NCBI GenBank assembly: GCA_029204225.1 | Contig: CM055111.1 | Span: 24,035,870-24,099,869 of the forward strand | Direction: 5' to 3' | Source of the DNA: Diphasiastrum complanatum | Lineage: Eukaryota > Streptophyta > Lycopodiopsida > Lycopodiales > Lycopodiaceae | DNA: 64,000 nt | In this document: piece by piece, positions 34,050 to 44,805 of the stretch | Numbering within the stretch: the first letter of the stretch is position 1 | Layout: every line of letters begins with the position of its first letter | Notes under the pieces: model-generated | Told to the model about the DNA's origin: nothing | What the model saw: the letters and a program-made list of their open reading frames with translations, nothing else | The model's database searches: none | Position numbers and translations under genes: made by a program

Positions 34050-36700
34050 CTGCATACAACAAGAAAAGACTCAATAAAAATATTTTATCCAAACAGCTTT
34101 TCCTTTACTCGGTGCTCTTGCTACACTATCACTCATCATAATGACTTTTCTCTTTTCCATTTTAGAAAGCAACTTCTCACTCCTACGTTATATGCAATTT
34201 CTTGTTTACATGTCTTTAAAGTATTTACAACAAATGCAATCTGTACTTTCAAGTTTTCCAAAATAAGAAGATTCATACCTAATTTATTAATAACAAATTT
34301 CTTTCAAAATTCTAAAAATAGATGAGGAACAACAATAAATATTGGGTTTCCCAATACTTAAGGTTTATGCATTCATTCCTAAGCTCATAACAAGATATCA
34401 ATAACAATTTTGCAACCAATTCCGTATGGTTATAAAATTAGGAACGCAATATCGCATACAAAAATGCTGGACACCAAGACTGAAGAATCATAAAACGATT
34501 CCAAACTAAGATTGATATAAGAATATCAATGCATTGATCATAAGATGAATCACCACACTCCACTCTCAAAGGAACTATCGAGGAGTCTTTGGAGAAAGAG
34601 CTTTGATGAACCAAACAAATCAGTGTCAAACGGCAAGCATGTTACGACATTTCTAGTCTCCCAAGAGCCATGTAGGGTGGATTATACCCAAACCATAGTA
34701 TGTGAAATACAATTGAGTTACAACTACAGGCTAAATGTCTTAAAACTTTTAATGCCCAGAAACGTGTTTCTGGAGAAAAACGTTTCTAGAAACGCATTTC
34801 TGGATCCAGAATCGCTGGAAAAAAATCAGAAACAGGTCTTTAAAAATTCATAGGGATTGACAAAATCCAACAAGGATTGCTGCACCTAAACTGGACCACA
34901 CTGTAACCGAAACACTCGGCAACCTACATAAATGCAATGCCCTTGATTAGAGCTTTAATTTGATACCCATATTGCCCACAAAAATAAAAAATAAAAAAAC
35001 ATTTAAAAAAAAACGTTTCTGAGAAATGCATTCCCAAACCAGAAACGCATTTCTAGAAACGCAGTGCATCTATGCTTAAAAGTAGGCCTAATTGGAAAAA
35101 TGACCTAAATGGATTCAACGTAATTAACTCGTACATTAAGGGTGAAGAGGAATAAATGAAGCATCAAACACTCTAGAATATCAATTTCTTCCATCATAAT
35201 AAATGCATACCTTAGTTACCCATTCTGGAACGGGACCTCAAAAAAATTAAAAAAAATACGTATTTTTTTACAAAGTGTTTTGATGGTCTAGTATTTATGA
35301 TCTTGATGGTTGAATCTCTTGATGATGTTTAGCTTGATGATCTTTGTGTGAAGGATAACTCTGACAAGGACTATTGTAGTCTTTGGACACTACTAGAAGA
35401 TTTCCATTCAAAAAAATCATCAGAGGATTCAGGAATAAATGCCTTTTCTATAGCTGTAGAAATTAAAAGAGAAGTTGAATGAATGAGTGGGCTACACAGA
35501 AATGTATGTTCTTGTGGTGCATCATTGGAAGATCTTCCTCTCCCAAACGAGCAAAACGAACAATACTGATTATACATCTGCCTTAGAACACTGATCCTAT
35601 GCTTGTACCTCGGGTACAAGAAGTTGTGACAGATGATATGCATACAGATCCTTTGCCTTGTGAGCAGCCTATACTCAATCAAGACATAGATATAACTCAC
35701 AATATTATCTTGTACCCCATACGTGCAAAAATCGGTGCTTGTACCTTGTATGGCTCATCACCTTGATCTTGTGGTGCCTTAAACTCACCTTGTTCCATAT
35801 TGAGAAGTTTTCTTCTCACGCCCTTGTATTTTTTGTCCTTCTCTCATAATAGCAGCAAGTCTCCATCTTAGTTGCAAATATCTGGCGCTCATATTTTCCC
35901 TGCCCCTGATAAAAAAAACCTCTCTCATCCTAGAGTTGTCTCTAACTCTTAGCTGCAAGTGTCTCGTCAAGTTCTCTCAATAACAGTGGCATTATCTTTT
36001 TTTGATCTCCGCCATCTTTTGTAAATAGAAAGGCCCAAGTATTGACAAGACCAAGAAGTTCTTTTCTGACATGCTTGATTTCTCCAGAGGGAACCATCAA
36101 CCATGGAACCGTGAAGAACCCCAGAGAAATCAGTCGGAACATCGGCCATAATGGAATCAAGAGAAGGAGATATAGAGACCAATGTAGAAGATACTGCACC
36201 AACCACTGAACCAGGAGGGATATCTGAAGTATGCGCTGGAGCAATAGTAGAAACACCACCAAGGTATGCGACATCAGTATCAAAGAAACCAGGAATGACC
36301 ACTGCACACGGTATCTGTGAGTCAAGGCATATAGGTGCAAGGCACTCAGCAGCACCCTATAGGTCTGGAGCACCATCAACCTGTAAAGTTGGAGCAACAC
36401 CAAGGTACTCAGCATCAACCTATAGAGCTGACTCTAACTCGCTATGTGTATCCCTCTCGATCTGAGAGTCGATCACTATACAAGAAGACTCAACAAGTAT
36501 CGATATGTGTAACTCAATCTCAATAGAACTATGTGACTCAACAATAGGACTATGTGATGCGACAATAGGACTATATGTCTCGACAATAGGGCGATTATCA
36601 ATATCTCAGGACTATGTGACTCTATCACTATCTCAAGACTATGTGAAGACTCAACCTCACATGCAGAAGGTAATGCAGAAAGAGTGGTAGCAAATAGAAG
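34050..36700. other. Intron 2 left part, short palindromic repeats, no firm gene
   Basis: At 34,755-34,810 and 35,005-35,070 the motif AAACG(T/C)(A)TTTCT(A/G)GAAACG recurs in both orientations, suggesting a small foldback or MITE-like element. At 36,335-36,660 imperfect repeats of CAATAGGACTATGTGA occur. Open frames at 35,940-36,470 on both strands look low-complexity and cannot be assigned. Confidence 0.3.
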
Positions 36701-36705
36701 ATCTT

Positions 36706-36951
36706 CTAGAAATATGCCCCATATGAGAGTAGGATGAGTGCGATGATAGATGGAAAACCAAACTTTTGGCCATCTAACCTCAAAGAAGCCATCCTGATTT
36801 TCATAACGTCTGAATATGAATAAGTGAATAAATAATCCTCAAAATTATTCACCCAGTCGGTGAATTCGACAATGCCACAATATGTAGAGGAAAAACTGAA
36901 ATACTTAGGGAAAGAGAAATGTGTCATCATTTTATCATTTTTTTTTAACAA
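36706..36951 (-). pseudogene. Gag-like retroelement fragment
   Basis: A minus-strand frame encodes FTDWVNNFEDYLFTYSYSD followed by KIRMASLRLDGQ. This is the pattern of the retrotransposon gag capsid fold in Ty3/gypsy-like elements (Trp in the first helix, SD-K-RMA-LRL block). No zinc knuckle or pol follows directly; the sequence downstream to about 35,400 is low-complexity. It is a fragment only. Confidence 0.45.
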
Positions 36952-38049
36952 AAGGGAAAATGAATAAAGAAAACGGAATCAAAATGGGAAAACGTAAATT
37001 GTGAAGGAAAACGAACAGGAAATATGACGAATGATCCAATTTTTTTTTCTAAACCAACATTGGAATGTGGAAGGCGCACAAACCCTGAGGGAGAGGACAC
37101 TAGTCGTCACCTCAACGTAGGCTCTAATCAACACCAATGGAAAAAGGCCATGAAACAAGGGAATGCCAAGAAAACATCACGAAAGGGAGCATCAAGTAAT
37201 GAAGTAAGCTGCCCAAATGTGATAGAAAATCCAACAAGTGATAGGTGGTGAAGAAGCTACGAAAAAGCTGGAAAAATGGCTGCTTAATGTGGGGCAGTAA
37301 GGTGTTGGACAGCCACAAAGAAAATTCGCAATGGGCTGAAGGTGATGTAGGGCACGTCTTCAAAGTGTAATATCTTGAGAATGAGACATCTGTTTGGCAA
37401 ACCGTAAAGTGCAATGAACTTGTTGAAAAACAAAATATGTAAAGATCCAAAAACAAAATCTTTTAGAACATAAAACAAAATGTTCCAATTTGACCAAGGT
37501 TTGACTTTTCAAAACCTTCACTTTTAAAAGGTAAAAAATGGATACAAAATGGATCTTAAGAATCACATATGCAAAAAGAACAACTAAAAAAAAATGAAAA
37601 GTGAAAAGAATACCCCTTTGGGAAACTTTGCAAGATCTTTGGATGTAGTCCTCGTTTGACATGAACCTTGGATCAATAGTCTTGTCTCAGCCTAGCACCC
37701 TCATCCATATAATTATTTTGAACTTCTATTGCAAGAAAGGATGAGTTTTTCCGAAACTAAAAATTAGGGTTTCCTACAAAACCGCCAGCAAAAAAATTAC
37801 ATCATCATAGGCATCGACTTGCTACGACACCAATGCAACTAACAAAACTCAAGTATGATCGCAAACAAAAAAGTTACGACTAAAGATGTGAAAAAAATTT
37901 CTAGAGAGAGAAAACGGCTAGAGAGAAAAAACAGCCAGAAAACTATCTAGAAAGAGAGCTGAAGATCCACCAAAAGATGAAAATCCAGCTAGAGAGAGAT
38001 GAAGAGAGAAAAGAGATGGCAGATCTTAGTCCTTCAATGAAGATCCTTA
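36952..38049. other. Intron 2 spacer, no recognised element
   Basis: AT-rich. GAGAGAGAAAA-type purine tracts are present around 37,900-38,010. No sustained coding similarity was recognised. Confidence 0.35.
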
Positions 38050-38870
38050 AACCTGCAAAGAAAATCATAAAAACAAACATAAGATGCAAAAGCCCACAAA
38101 GAAACATCATATGGGGAATAAGCGTCCGTGGCAAAAGAAATGTTATAGGTGGAAAGCAACACATTGCTATAAAGATGTCTCTATCTAGACCAATGCCCTA
38201 TCTACTGAGGCGAATCCAAAGATAGCGTGCATGTATATCAAGACCAATGAACTCAATAATAGGCTGTAAAATCTTCCGATACAAGCATGTCACCCCACTT
38301 GAGCCTCTGCCACTTGTGGAACATGTCATTATCCTATATGTTGAGTACCGTCAAAAGCCTAGAAAATCTGGTAAGCCTCTCTCACTACTCTCGTGTGGCT
38401 CAGTAAACAACAATATATCACATTGTGAAAATAAATCAACTAGATTGCCGGTTGTGGATGATAAGTGAATCCCATTACAATTGCACACTCCAATCCTCAC
38501 GTAGTGTCGAAGGGGGCCCCGGATGCTCTCGTGCATGGGGACCCCAATTACCTATTTTTTCTTGTTATCAATATATTTCACTTGGCCATCTCTATAAATA
38601 GCAATCTATCCCAAATCAGAGCAACCTGAAAAGCTTTTCTCCTCTCTTCAACCTGTAATGTTATTATGTAGAAACATAGTTGCCTTTGATTTGGCTTTAA
38701 AATGTGATACCGATCTTTGTTCTTCTACTGATGTAAAGCGGATGATCAATCCCTTTGTTAAAGATAATATCGTCCTACACATTATAAATGACAGTAACCA
38801 GAGGAAGTGTAGAATACATTGAAATCTACCTATGTATGAGCACTTCAAGAATCCTCTTTCTAAAAAAAAC
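38050..38870 (-). mobile_element. LINE-J: ORF1 end and endonuclease start
   Basis: The minus-strand ORF1 C-terminal segment (38,848-38,648) has KGLIIRFTSVEEQRS and KAKSKATMFLHNN. The endonuclease start (38,500-38,351) has RIGVCNCNGIHLSSTTG, LVDLFSQCDILLFTEPHESS. A further stop-ridden endonuclease stretch runs to about 38,050. Many stops and divergence mark it as one of the oldest LINE copies here. Confidence 0.65.
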
Positions 38871-38879
38871 CTATATAGT

Positions 38880-39575
38880 TTGGGGATAAGGGTAGATGAG
38901 TTTATTAGAAATTAGCTTACTAGAGTCAAAGACATTAGAGATCAATTAGCTATTGTTGGTGAAAGAATCCCAAATTTTGATCGTGTTTCTATTACGCTCA
39001 ACTGTTTCTGAAAATCTTACCAAAATTTTGTGATGACCATAAATAAAAGAGAAAGAAGACGTTCATTCTAAGAGCTACATGTCATGCAAATGGATGAGGA
39101 GCTAAGAAGGCTAAATCTCTCTTCAAGAGACGATTTTCAAGAGCAAGCGTTTACTACAAGGAGGAACTTTATGGGGGCTTAAAAGAACAAGAGTTGGCGA
39201 AAATCTTCAATTGTGCCTATGATGGCAAATATGCATATTATTGGAGGTCAAGCAAGCTCTACTTCAAAGAATCCAACAAGCCACGTTTCTAGTTCCTCAA
39301 CAAGGCGAGGTGATTGCAACTATTGTGGCAAATGTGGCCACTTTGCTTTTGAATGCAAAAAAAAGGAGGTAGATTTGAAGAGAAAAAGCCCAAGGAGCAA
39401 TCATCACAAAAACCTTCCACATGGAGGTGATGTGCAACTATTTTCAATATCATCATATTCTCAAGAATTCACACGCAAGTGGTTAATAGATTTTGGAGGC
39501 ACACAACATATGACACCACATAAAGTGCAGTTCATCACATATGAAGACATTCATTCAGTATTACTTATCTAGGGT
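38880..39575 (+). pseudogene. Ty1/copia gag and protease-start fragment
   Basis: It reads VKDIRDQLAIVGERIP and SYQNFVMTINKRE of the copia gag domain (with stops). Then comes an open part with zinc knuckle CNYCGKCGHFAFEC (near 39,320) and WLIDFGGTQHMTPHKVQF. The last motif corresponds to the copia protease start WIxDSGAT-HMT, with DSG changed to DFG, so the active site is lost. No integrase follows; the fragment ends at a stop near 39,572. Confidence 0.7.
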
Positions 39576-39710
39576 ATTCATACGTTGGGATCTTTCTCGA
39601 TGAGTATATAGGTATCCTTCAGTCTCCTTGTATTTCTACATATAGGCTTGCTGCAGTCAATGCTGATGGTATACACTTTTGGGCCTTATACGCATTAGAG
39701 GCTTTTCATG

Positions 39711-39878
39711 CTACTGATTCATTTTTACCTCTTGATATTTAGCATTCCTGGTAATTTCGTATAGCTTGGATTTCATTTGGACCCGTTGCTCATGCTACTA
39801 CTTCATTTTAACCTATGGATATATGGCATTCCTGGTTATTACGTATAGCCTGGCTTTCATTTGGACCTGTTGATTGGT
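39711..39878 (+). repeat. Tandem duplication, period about 84 bp
   Basis: Two adjacent imperfect copies (39,711-39,794 and 39,795-39,878) share GCATTCCTGGT-ATT, CGTATAGC-TGG-TTTCATTTGGACC. No coding function is apparent. Confidence 0.6.
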
Positions 39879-40850
39879 GCTAGTTTTTCCATATTATTGA
39901 TCGTCCATGGTGTGGATATCTTGGTTTTCATGATATACCTATGAAACTTGATCTGTTCCTTGAATTGTTGCTCGTTGTTAGGCTTGGCATCTCCTGATAG
40001 CTTGGGTTATTTTCCCTGGCATTTCTAGTTGCTCCATATCGCTTGGTCTCCGATGTTGTTACTAAGTTGCCACTTTTTTCTGGTGTTCCTGGACCATCAA
40101 AGTACCTTGAGAGAGTTTCTTCTCCTTTCTTGGTTATTTTTTGGGGATGTTGCCGCCATGTACTTCAATGTTGCTCACATGTGCTTTGATAATCATTTCC
40201 AGCTACAGGTGGATATTGCTCTGACACTTGCTACTAATGATGCGGATCTTGTTTTAGTATATCAGTTGAGCTTGTTATTCCTCGTTCCAGTGCATTTCTT
40301 CTTTCAGTTATTCCAGTGGCTTCAATTACTACTCTTCCTGATGCTAGTTCTCTGGTTGTCGTCTCCCTGCATGTGACTTTTCTTGTTCTTCTATTCCTCA
40401 CTTCTGCACCTGGTATGTACATTGGGATTGCACTTGCAGCTAGTTCTGATGGGTCATCCGATTCTCCATCCGTTTTTCTGCATCCTATGATGGCTTCGTA
40501 GGTCCATATGAGGTCCTTCTAGATGAGTATTTTGGCTATAGTTTCTCCGTTGGAGCCTCTACTATTTCTAGATTTGCTGCTACTGCTTTCATGCACCATG
40601 TCTTTTTAGATGATGCATTGCTTTCCTGGACCTTATGGATCTCTTGGCATGATGATCTTCTCGCAATACGTGCCTTCAGGATACCGTGTGCCATTGCTAC
40701 TTCTCATTCATGGGCCTTATGGATACCTTGGGCTTTTGACCATGTTGGTGCACATTTCTCCATTCTAGCTATCCTTTGTCAAGATGATCTCTTTATGCTT
40801 CATGTTTCCTGGCATATCGCTTGATCTTCCATGATATTGCAGCGTGACGG
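39879..40850 (+). other. Low-complexity TC-rich stretch, possibly decayed gypsy pol
   Basis: Pyrimidine-rich sequence giving hydrophobic readings on the plus strand. It lies directly upstream of a gypsy integrase tail and may be its badly decayed pol, but no RT or integrase-core motif can be read. Confidence 0.25.
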
Positions 40851-41740
40851 TTGTTTGCTTATGTTCCTACTCCTTGGTGTTGGTCTTCTAATGCTGCTAT
40901 CCTTTCTTGGGGCACCTATATCGCTGAGTTTGCACATATAGTTGATAGTTCCATATGCGATTGGGATCAGCATTTGTGTTTTGCAGAATACAGTTTTAAC
41001 AGTTCGGTTAGTACTAGCACAGGTGTGTCTCCATTTCAGTTGACTAATGGACATTTCCTGCCGCTACCAAGTATTCCACCCCCTCCTGATGATGTTCCTG
41101 TTACTTTATCTTCTTTTCCTACTAACACTCATGATTCTATTATGCAGGCACAACAACATTTGGCGCGAGCTCAACATCGTTCTAAATCCTTGATTGATTG
41201 TCATAGGTCTTTTCTAGAGTTTGCTGAGGGCCAATCTGTTTATGTTCGTTTATCTTTTGCACGTCATAAGTTTGTACAGGGTCGTTCTCTTACTGAGAAA
41301 TTGTCTGCACGTTACTATGGTCCTTTCCAGATTGTGGAAAAACTTAGGCCTATTACTTATCGTTTACAGTTAACTGCTACTACTCGTGCTTGTGACATTT
41401 TTCATGTTAGTCTACTTCGTTTGTCTCTTTTTCCTAGTGAACCTTGTGATCCTTCGTTTCCTATTGATCCTGAACTTTTTCCATTTTTACTTGCTGCTAT
41501 TTTACAAGTTCGGGTCGTTTTACGTCGTCGTCGTCGTCGTCTTATCCAATTTTTGGTCCAATGGGACAATCTTGATTGCTTCATTGTACTGAAAGCGGAT
41601 ATCCGCGACTGTAGGGGATTCAGCTTTTGGACTGACACCACAAGCACGAAATGTATAACCCAGGAAAGAAAACGACAATACAACGGTACTAAAGTAGCTC
41701 TAGTAGTTAAAATTTATAGCCCACATTGAGGACAATGTTT
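40851..41740 (+). pseudogene. Ty3/gypsy integrase C-terminal part with degenerate chromodomain
   Basis: The open frame encodes CFAEYSFNSSVSTSTGVSPF and the downstream integrase region QSVYVRLSFARHKFVQGRSL, SARYYGPFQIVEKL and DIFHVSLLRLSL. A basic run and QFLVQWDNLD resemble the start of a chromodomain (YLVKWKG-like), but the remainder is not conserved. It belongs to a different gypsy lineage from the 22-29 kb element. RT is not recognisable upstream. Confidence 0.7.
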
Positions 41741-41753
41741 TAGAAGGGGGAAT

Positions 41754-42091
41754 TGTTATGGACACGCATTATGGTCCATACTTCTCTACTTTCTACAGTA
41801 TTAGTGGACACACAATTTATATTACATGTGACGGGCCTAGAAATATAGGAGGTAAGGTTTGTGCACTATAAATAGCCACTAAGGCTGGTCATTTGCTAGT
41901 TTTGATCATTTTGAGTCTTGGGCTTCTCGTAGGGGAGTTGTACTATTTTGGAGATCTTAGTTGGAGATCTGCCTGAGCTATCGGCGGCCATTGATATTTA
42001 TACAGTTTCTTAGTTGGAGAATGCTATGTGAATGCCTTTTGCTGTTTTTTATGCATCATTGATACTACTACTTGTGAATCCGTTCATAACA
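41754..42091 (+). repeat. 3' LTR of the decayed gypsy element
   Basis: A purine tract AGAAGGGGGAAT precedes TGTTATGGACACGC at 41,754. The block ends CGTTCATAACA at 42,091, giving TG..CA ends, and has a CACTATAAATAGCC TATA-like element at about 41,865. No 5' LTR was found in the window. Confidence 0.6.
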
Positions 42092-42164
42092 ATATTGATG
42101 CAATGGACATGGGTATTATCGGGACTTCACATATGACCTTGGACCTGTAACTACTTAAGGGGGT

Positions 42165-43136
42165 AAGCATTTACGTCATTTTGGAGGAGCCCATGAGCTC
42201 AACATTTTTTATGGCTTAGCTGGTTGGCCTGACACTGGGGGATTTACTTGCCACCCTCATGGGTGTGAAGTTTGGGGTGGTAGCATACCTCATGCTGAAT
42301 GGACTAAAATCGAGAGGGCATAAAAGAGGTTCCTGTCTTCTTATTTAAGTGTCATACAAACTAAAACATATGCTATCTTGTTGGCTGGTCATATGTACTT
42401 CCGTTGAAAGTGGTCGCATTGCTTGGAACAATCAAATATTTGGAAAGGATAGACACCTTACAAGATGATCATCTCTCAAAGATAGCGGTTCAAAATTGTG
42501 TGCTCCCTCAAAGACTAAGCAATGGTTGGTGGCTGGACATTGTAAATGCTGAATTATTGGAAAATCCAGCATTGTGGAGAAAAACTTTACAGAGAAAATC
42601 TGTAAGAGGAAAATGCAAAAGTACAAAGATTGGTTCAATTCTATACTTAGGGGACCCGTACAAAGGAATATCGAGGTGGACATCTCTATGTCCAAGAAGC
42701 AGGCCAAATTGAAATATGCACAAATTCACACGGGCTTAGATCGTAAACAGAAGATAGTGTTTATCCAAACCTTCCTTGGGAGGTACGTACATGCTTACTT
42801 CGAAAAGATGATCAAGTGGAAATGGAGCATTAACATCCTCTTTTATTGTGGCCACCTTCAACCATTCAAAAAAGACTTCAAACTTCAAAGGACTCTTCAA
42901 TGAGCCCTCGCTTTCTATGGCTAGTTTCTTTACTCATGATAACCTTAGCATGCTTTGTAGCTTTGTCATTTAAGCTAATGAAATACATAAGAATATGTTG
43001 AAACCACCCAATTAGACATGATCCTTTAAAGAGTTTTATTTTTAAGTTCATTTATCGGATGTGAAAGGCATTGGCATTGTACTTGTTACTTGGTTGCATA
43101 GACCTTTTGGTCGTCATGGATGTTAATAAGGTAATC

Positions 43137-43140
<4 letters not shown>
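42165..43140 (+). mobile_element. LINE-K: internally deleted LINE with 3' end
   Basis: It begins with an endonuclease piece (RHFGGAHELNIFYGLAGWP, TCHPHG). It then jumps to a region at 42,404-42,900 that looks like the C-terminal ORF2 segment (TIKYLERIDTLQDDHLSKIA). It ends with a LINE 3' terminus: hairpin GACC-TTTT-GGTC at 43,101-43,112, GGATGTTAATAAGG and a (TC)n tail. The RT is missing. Its tail reaches to about 100 bp from KAC exon 2. Confidence 0.6.

Positions 43141-43197
<57 letters not shown>
43141..43197 (+). repeat. (TC)n tail of LINE-K
   Basis: About 57 bp of pure CT immediately after the LINE-K terminus. Confidence 0.85.
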
Positions 43198-43201
<4 letters not shown>

Positions 43202-43300
43202 AGTACAAATAGACAGACAGGTTTACTAAACATTGATACAAAAACGATGTTAGTAACTTAGAACATTGTAGAATCTTGTTTATTGTGAGCAACTAATAAC

Positions 43301-43424
43301 CTAATCTGTGGGCTTTTTCAGCAAGTACGCCTAGGTAGCGTGTCACTCTGGCTATTTTCGCATTTGAATACTCTTGCAGGTCGCTTGCTTCTTGTCTAAG
43401 CTCCAAAAAATCATCTCTTGTGGT
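43301..43424 (-). CDS. KAC: KAC exon 2 (coiled-coil neck)
   Basis: A 124-bp exon between acceptor GTTTTGCAG and donor GTTATT. It encodes TTRDDFLELRQEASDLQEYS, then NAKIARVTRYLGVLAEKAHR and Leu, ending one base into an Asp codon completed by exon 3. The KAC family has EDYLELRQEATDLQEYSNAK and RVTRYLGVLAEKS at the same place. The exon is only 104 bp from the LINE-K tail and 136 bp from a copia LTR. It joins in phase 0 to exon 1. Confidence 0.93.
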
Positions 43425-43559
43425 CTGCAAAACGCTAGAAAAAGGCAACAAGTCATTTCTTGCCAATATGCTAGAACCAAGCTTTGCATTTCTCTATAGG
43501 TTCACTTTCAATCAAAAAAATAGGCCCACACAAAAATTACTTGACTACTTATGTCGATC

Positions 43560-44109
43560 TTTTTAGTACTTAGAAATTCATCTTGGGACTTTACCCAATA
43601 TAGGTAGTAATTATAGCAATTAGCTTTTGCCCTTTTGCTATTTGCTTTAGGCTCTTAGCTTTTCTCATTGATTATCGAATCTATTTAAGTAGGTTGGCCA
43701 CCCCACCACAATAATTCCATTCAATTCTATTATGCTAGAGCAATTGCTCAATTCTCCTATGATCTGAATTCTCTCTATGCTTGGTTTCGTGTGAGTGCTA
43801 CCTGTGCTCGCTTGAGTGGGGGTGTTGGAGGATGCAAGCTACACACAGTGGGCTGCTTCCGTAAAGGCACCAAAAGAGTGCATTTATCCCATAAGTAAGT
43901 GGAGACTAAAACATCACCCACATATAAGCACATAGTAGACACAATACCCTTGTCCCCTGGTACCAACCCTTTTGGGGTCAAGTGAGAAAAAGGCGGGTGG
44001 CTAGGCGGTGGGGTTGGGATCCCACACGCGGCCCGCAGGTGCGCACAATGCACGACATCGTCTACTGGACCAGATTGTTGCCGCTTTCCGTTGCCGACAA
44101 ACTCTGACA
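43560..44109 (+). repeat. Copia-1 5' LTR, truncated and with an insertion
   Basis: The segment 43,560-43,797 aligns with 47,580-47,817 of the 3' LTR, including the TATA-like CTATTTAAGTAGG. From 43,800 to about 44,098 there is unrelated GC-richer sequence (GGCGGGTGGCTAGGCGG). Then the LTR end CTCTGACA precedes the PBS. Confidence 0.75.
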
Positions 44110-44122
44110 TGGTATCAGAGCC
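44110..44122 (+). other. Copia-1 primer-binding site
   Basis: TGGTATCAGAGCC, complementary to initiator tRNA-Met, directly after the LTR end CTGACA. Confidence 0.85.
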
Positions 44123-44139
44123 ATAGAAGAAAAGCTCAT

Positions 44140-44805
44140 CATATCATCAACTTGTCAGTTAGAGATATAATTATACCTCATATCAGAGATGTTGCTAGAC
44201 CCAAGGAGGCTTGGGATATACTGAAGAACTTGTATGAGACGGTAAATCAATCACGAATCTTATTCTTGACTAATAAGCTTCATACATTGAAGATGGGTAC
44301 AGTGAATTAGTAACGGACTACTTTACTCGGGTGAAAGATCTGAGAAAACAATTTATTGTCGTTGGAGAAAGTGTTCAAGATTCAGTGTTGGTATCCATTG
44401 TGCTTAATAGTCTACCTTTGACCTATCAGAACTTTGTAATGATGCTATCGTTAAGAGAAACGAGGCCTTCTTTTGATAAGCTAAATGCCATCTTACTACA
44501 ATTATACGACAAAATACTATCAATAGGGATGATTTCAAGGAACAAGCATTTCTGGCAAAGAAGCAAAGTTCCAAGAAGGGTGGCAAAGGGAAGAAGAAGA
44601 AGAAGAAGAAGCAAGATATGGAGGAGAATCAATCAAATCGGTCAGAAGATGGAAAGAAAGTGGTTCAAAAAGGAAACTGCTTTATTTGCGGAAAATCAGG
44701 ACATTATGCAAAGGAATGTTGGCATAACAAGTTCAAGAAAAAGCAGGACAGGAATTTTGCTGAAGAGTACAAGTTCAACTACCTTCAGGGAAGATTGGAA
44801 ACATA
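44140..44805 (+). pseudogene. Copia-1 gag
   Basis: It reads HIINLSVRDIIIPHIRDVAR, PKEAWDILKNLYETVNQSR, then (after a stop near 44,310) VKDLRKQFIVVGESVQDSV and SLPLTYQNFVMMLSLRETRP of the copia gag (UBN2-type) domain. A Lys-rich stretch and, after a frameshift, the zinc knuckle CFICGKSGHYAKEC (near 44,685) follow. The protease expected after this is absent: the sequence jumps to the pre-integrase region. Confidence 0.85.

Noticed and set aside
35942-36465. Overlapping ORFs on both strands that might be a host gene
   Set aside because: Compositions are low-complexity and repetitive, no domain is recognisable, and a gag-like fragment lies directly upstream on the minus strand.
39711-39878. CRISPR-like or satellite array
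   Set aside because: Only two imperfect units without spacers; it is a simple tandem duplication in plant intronic DNA.
40029-40376. Hydrophobic ORF resembling a membrane protein
   Set aside because: Pyrimidine-rich DNA gives hydrophobic readings. There is no family match and it lies between retroelement remains.
42404-42903. A separate host gene (basic protein of about 100-110 residues)
   Set aside because: It sits between a LINE endonuclease piece and a LINE 3' terminus and fits the C-terminal part of ORF2.
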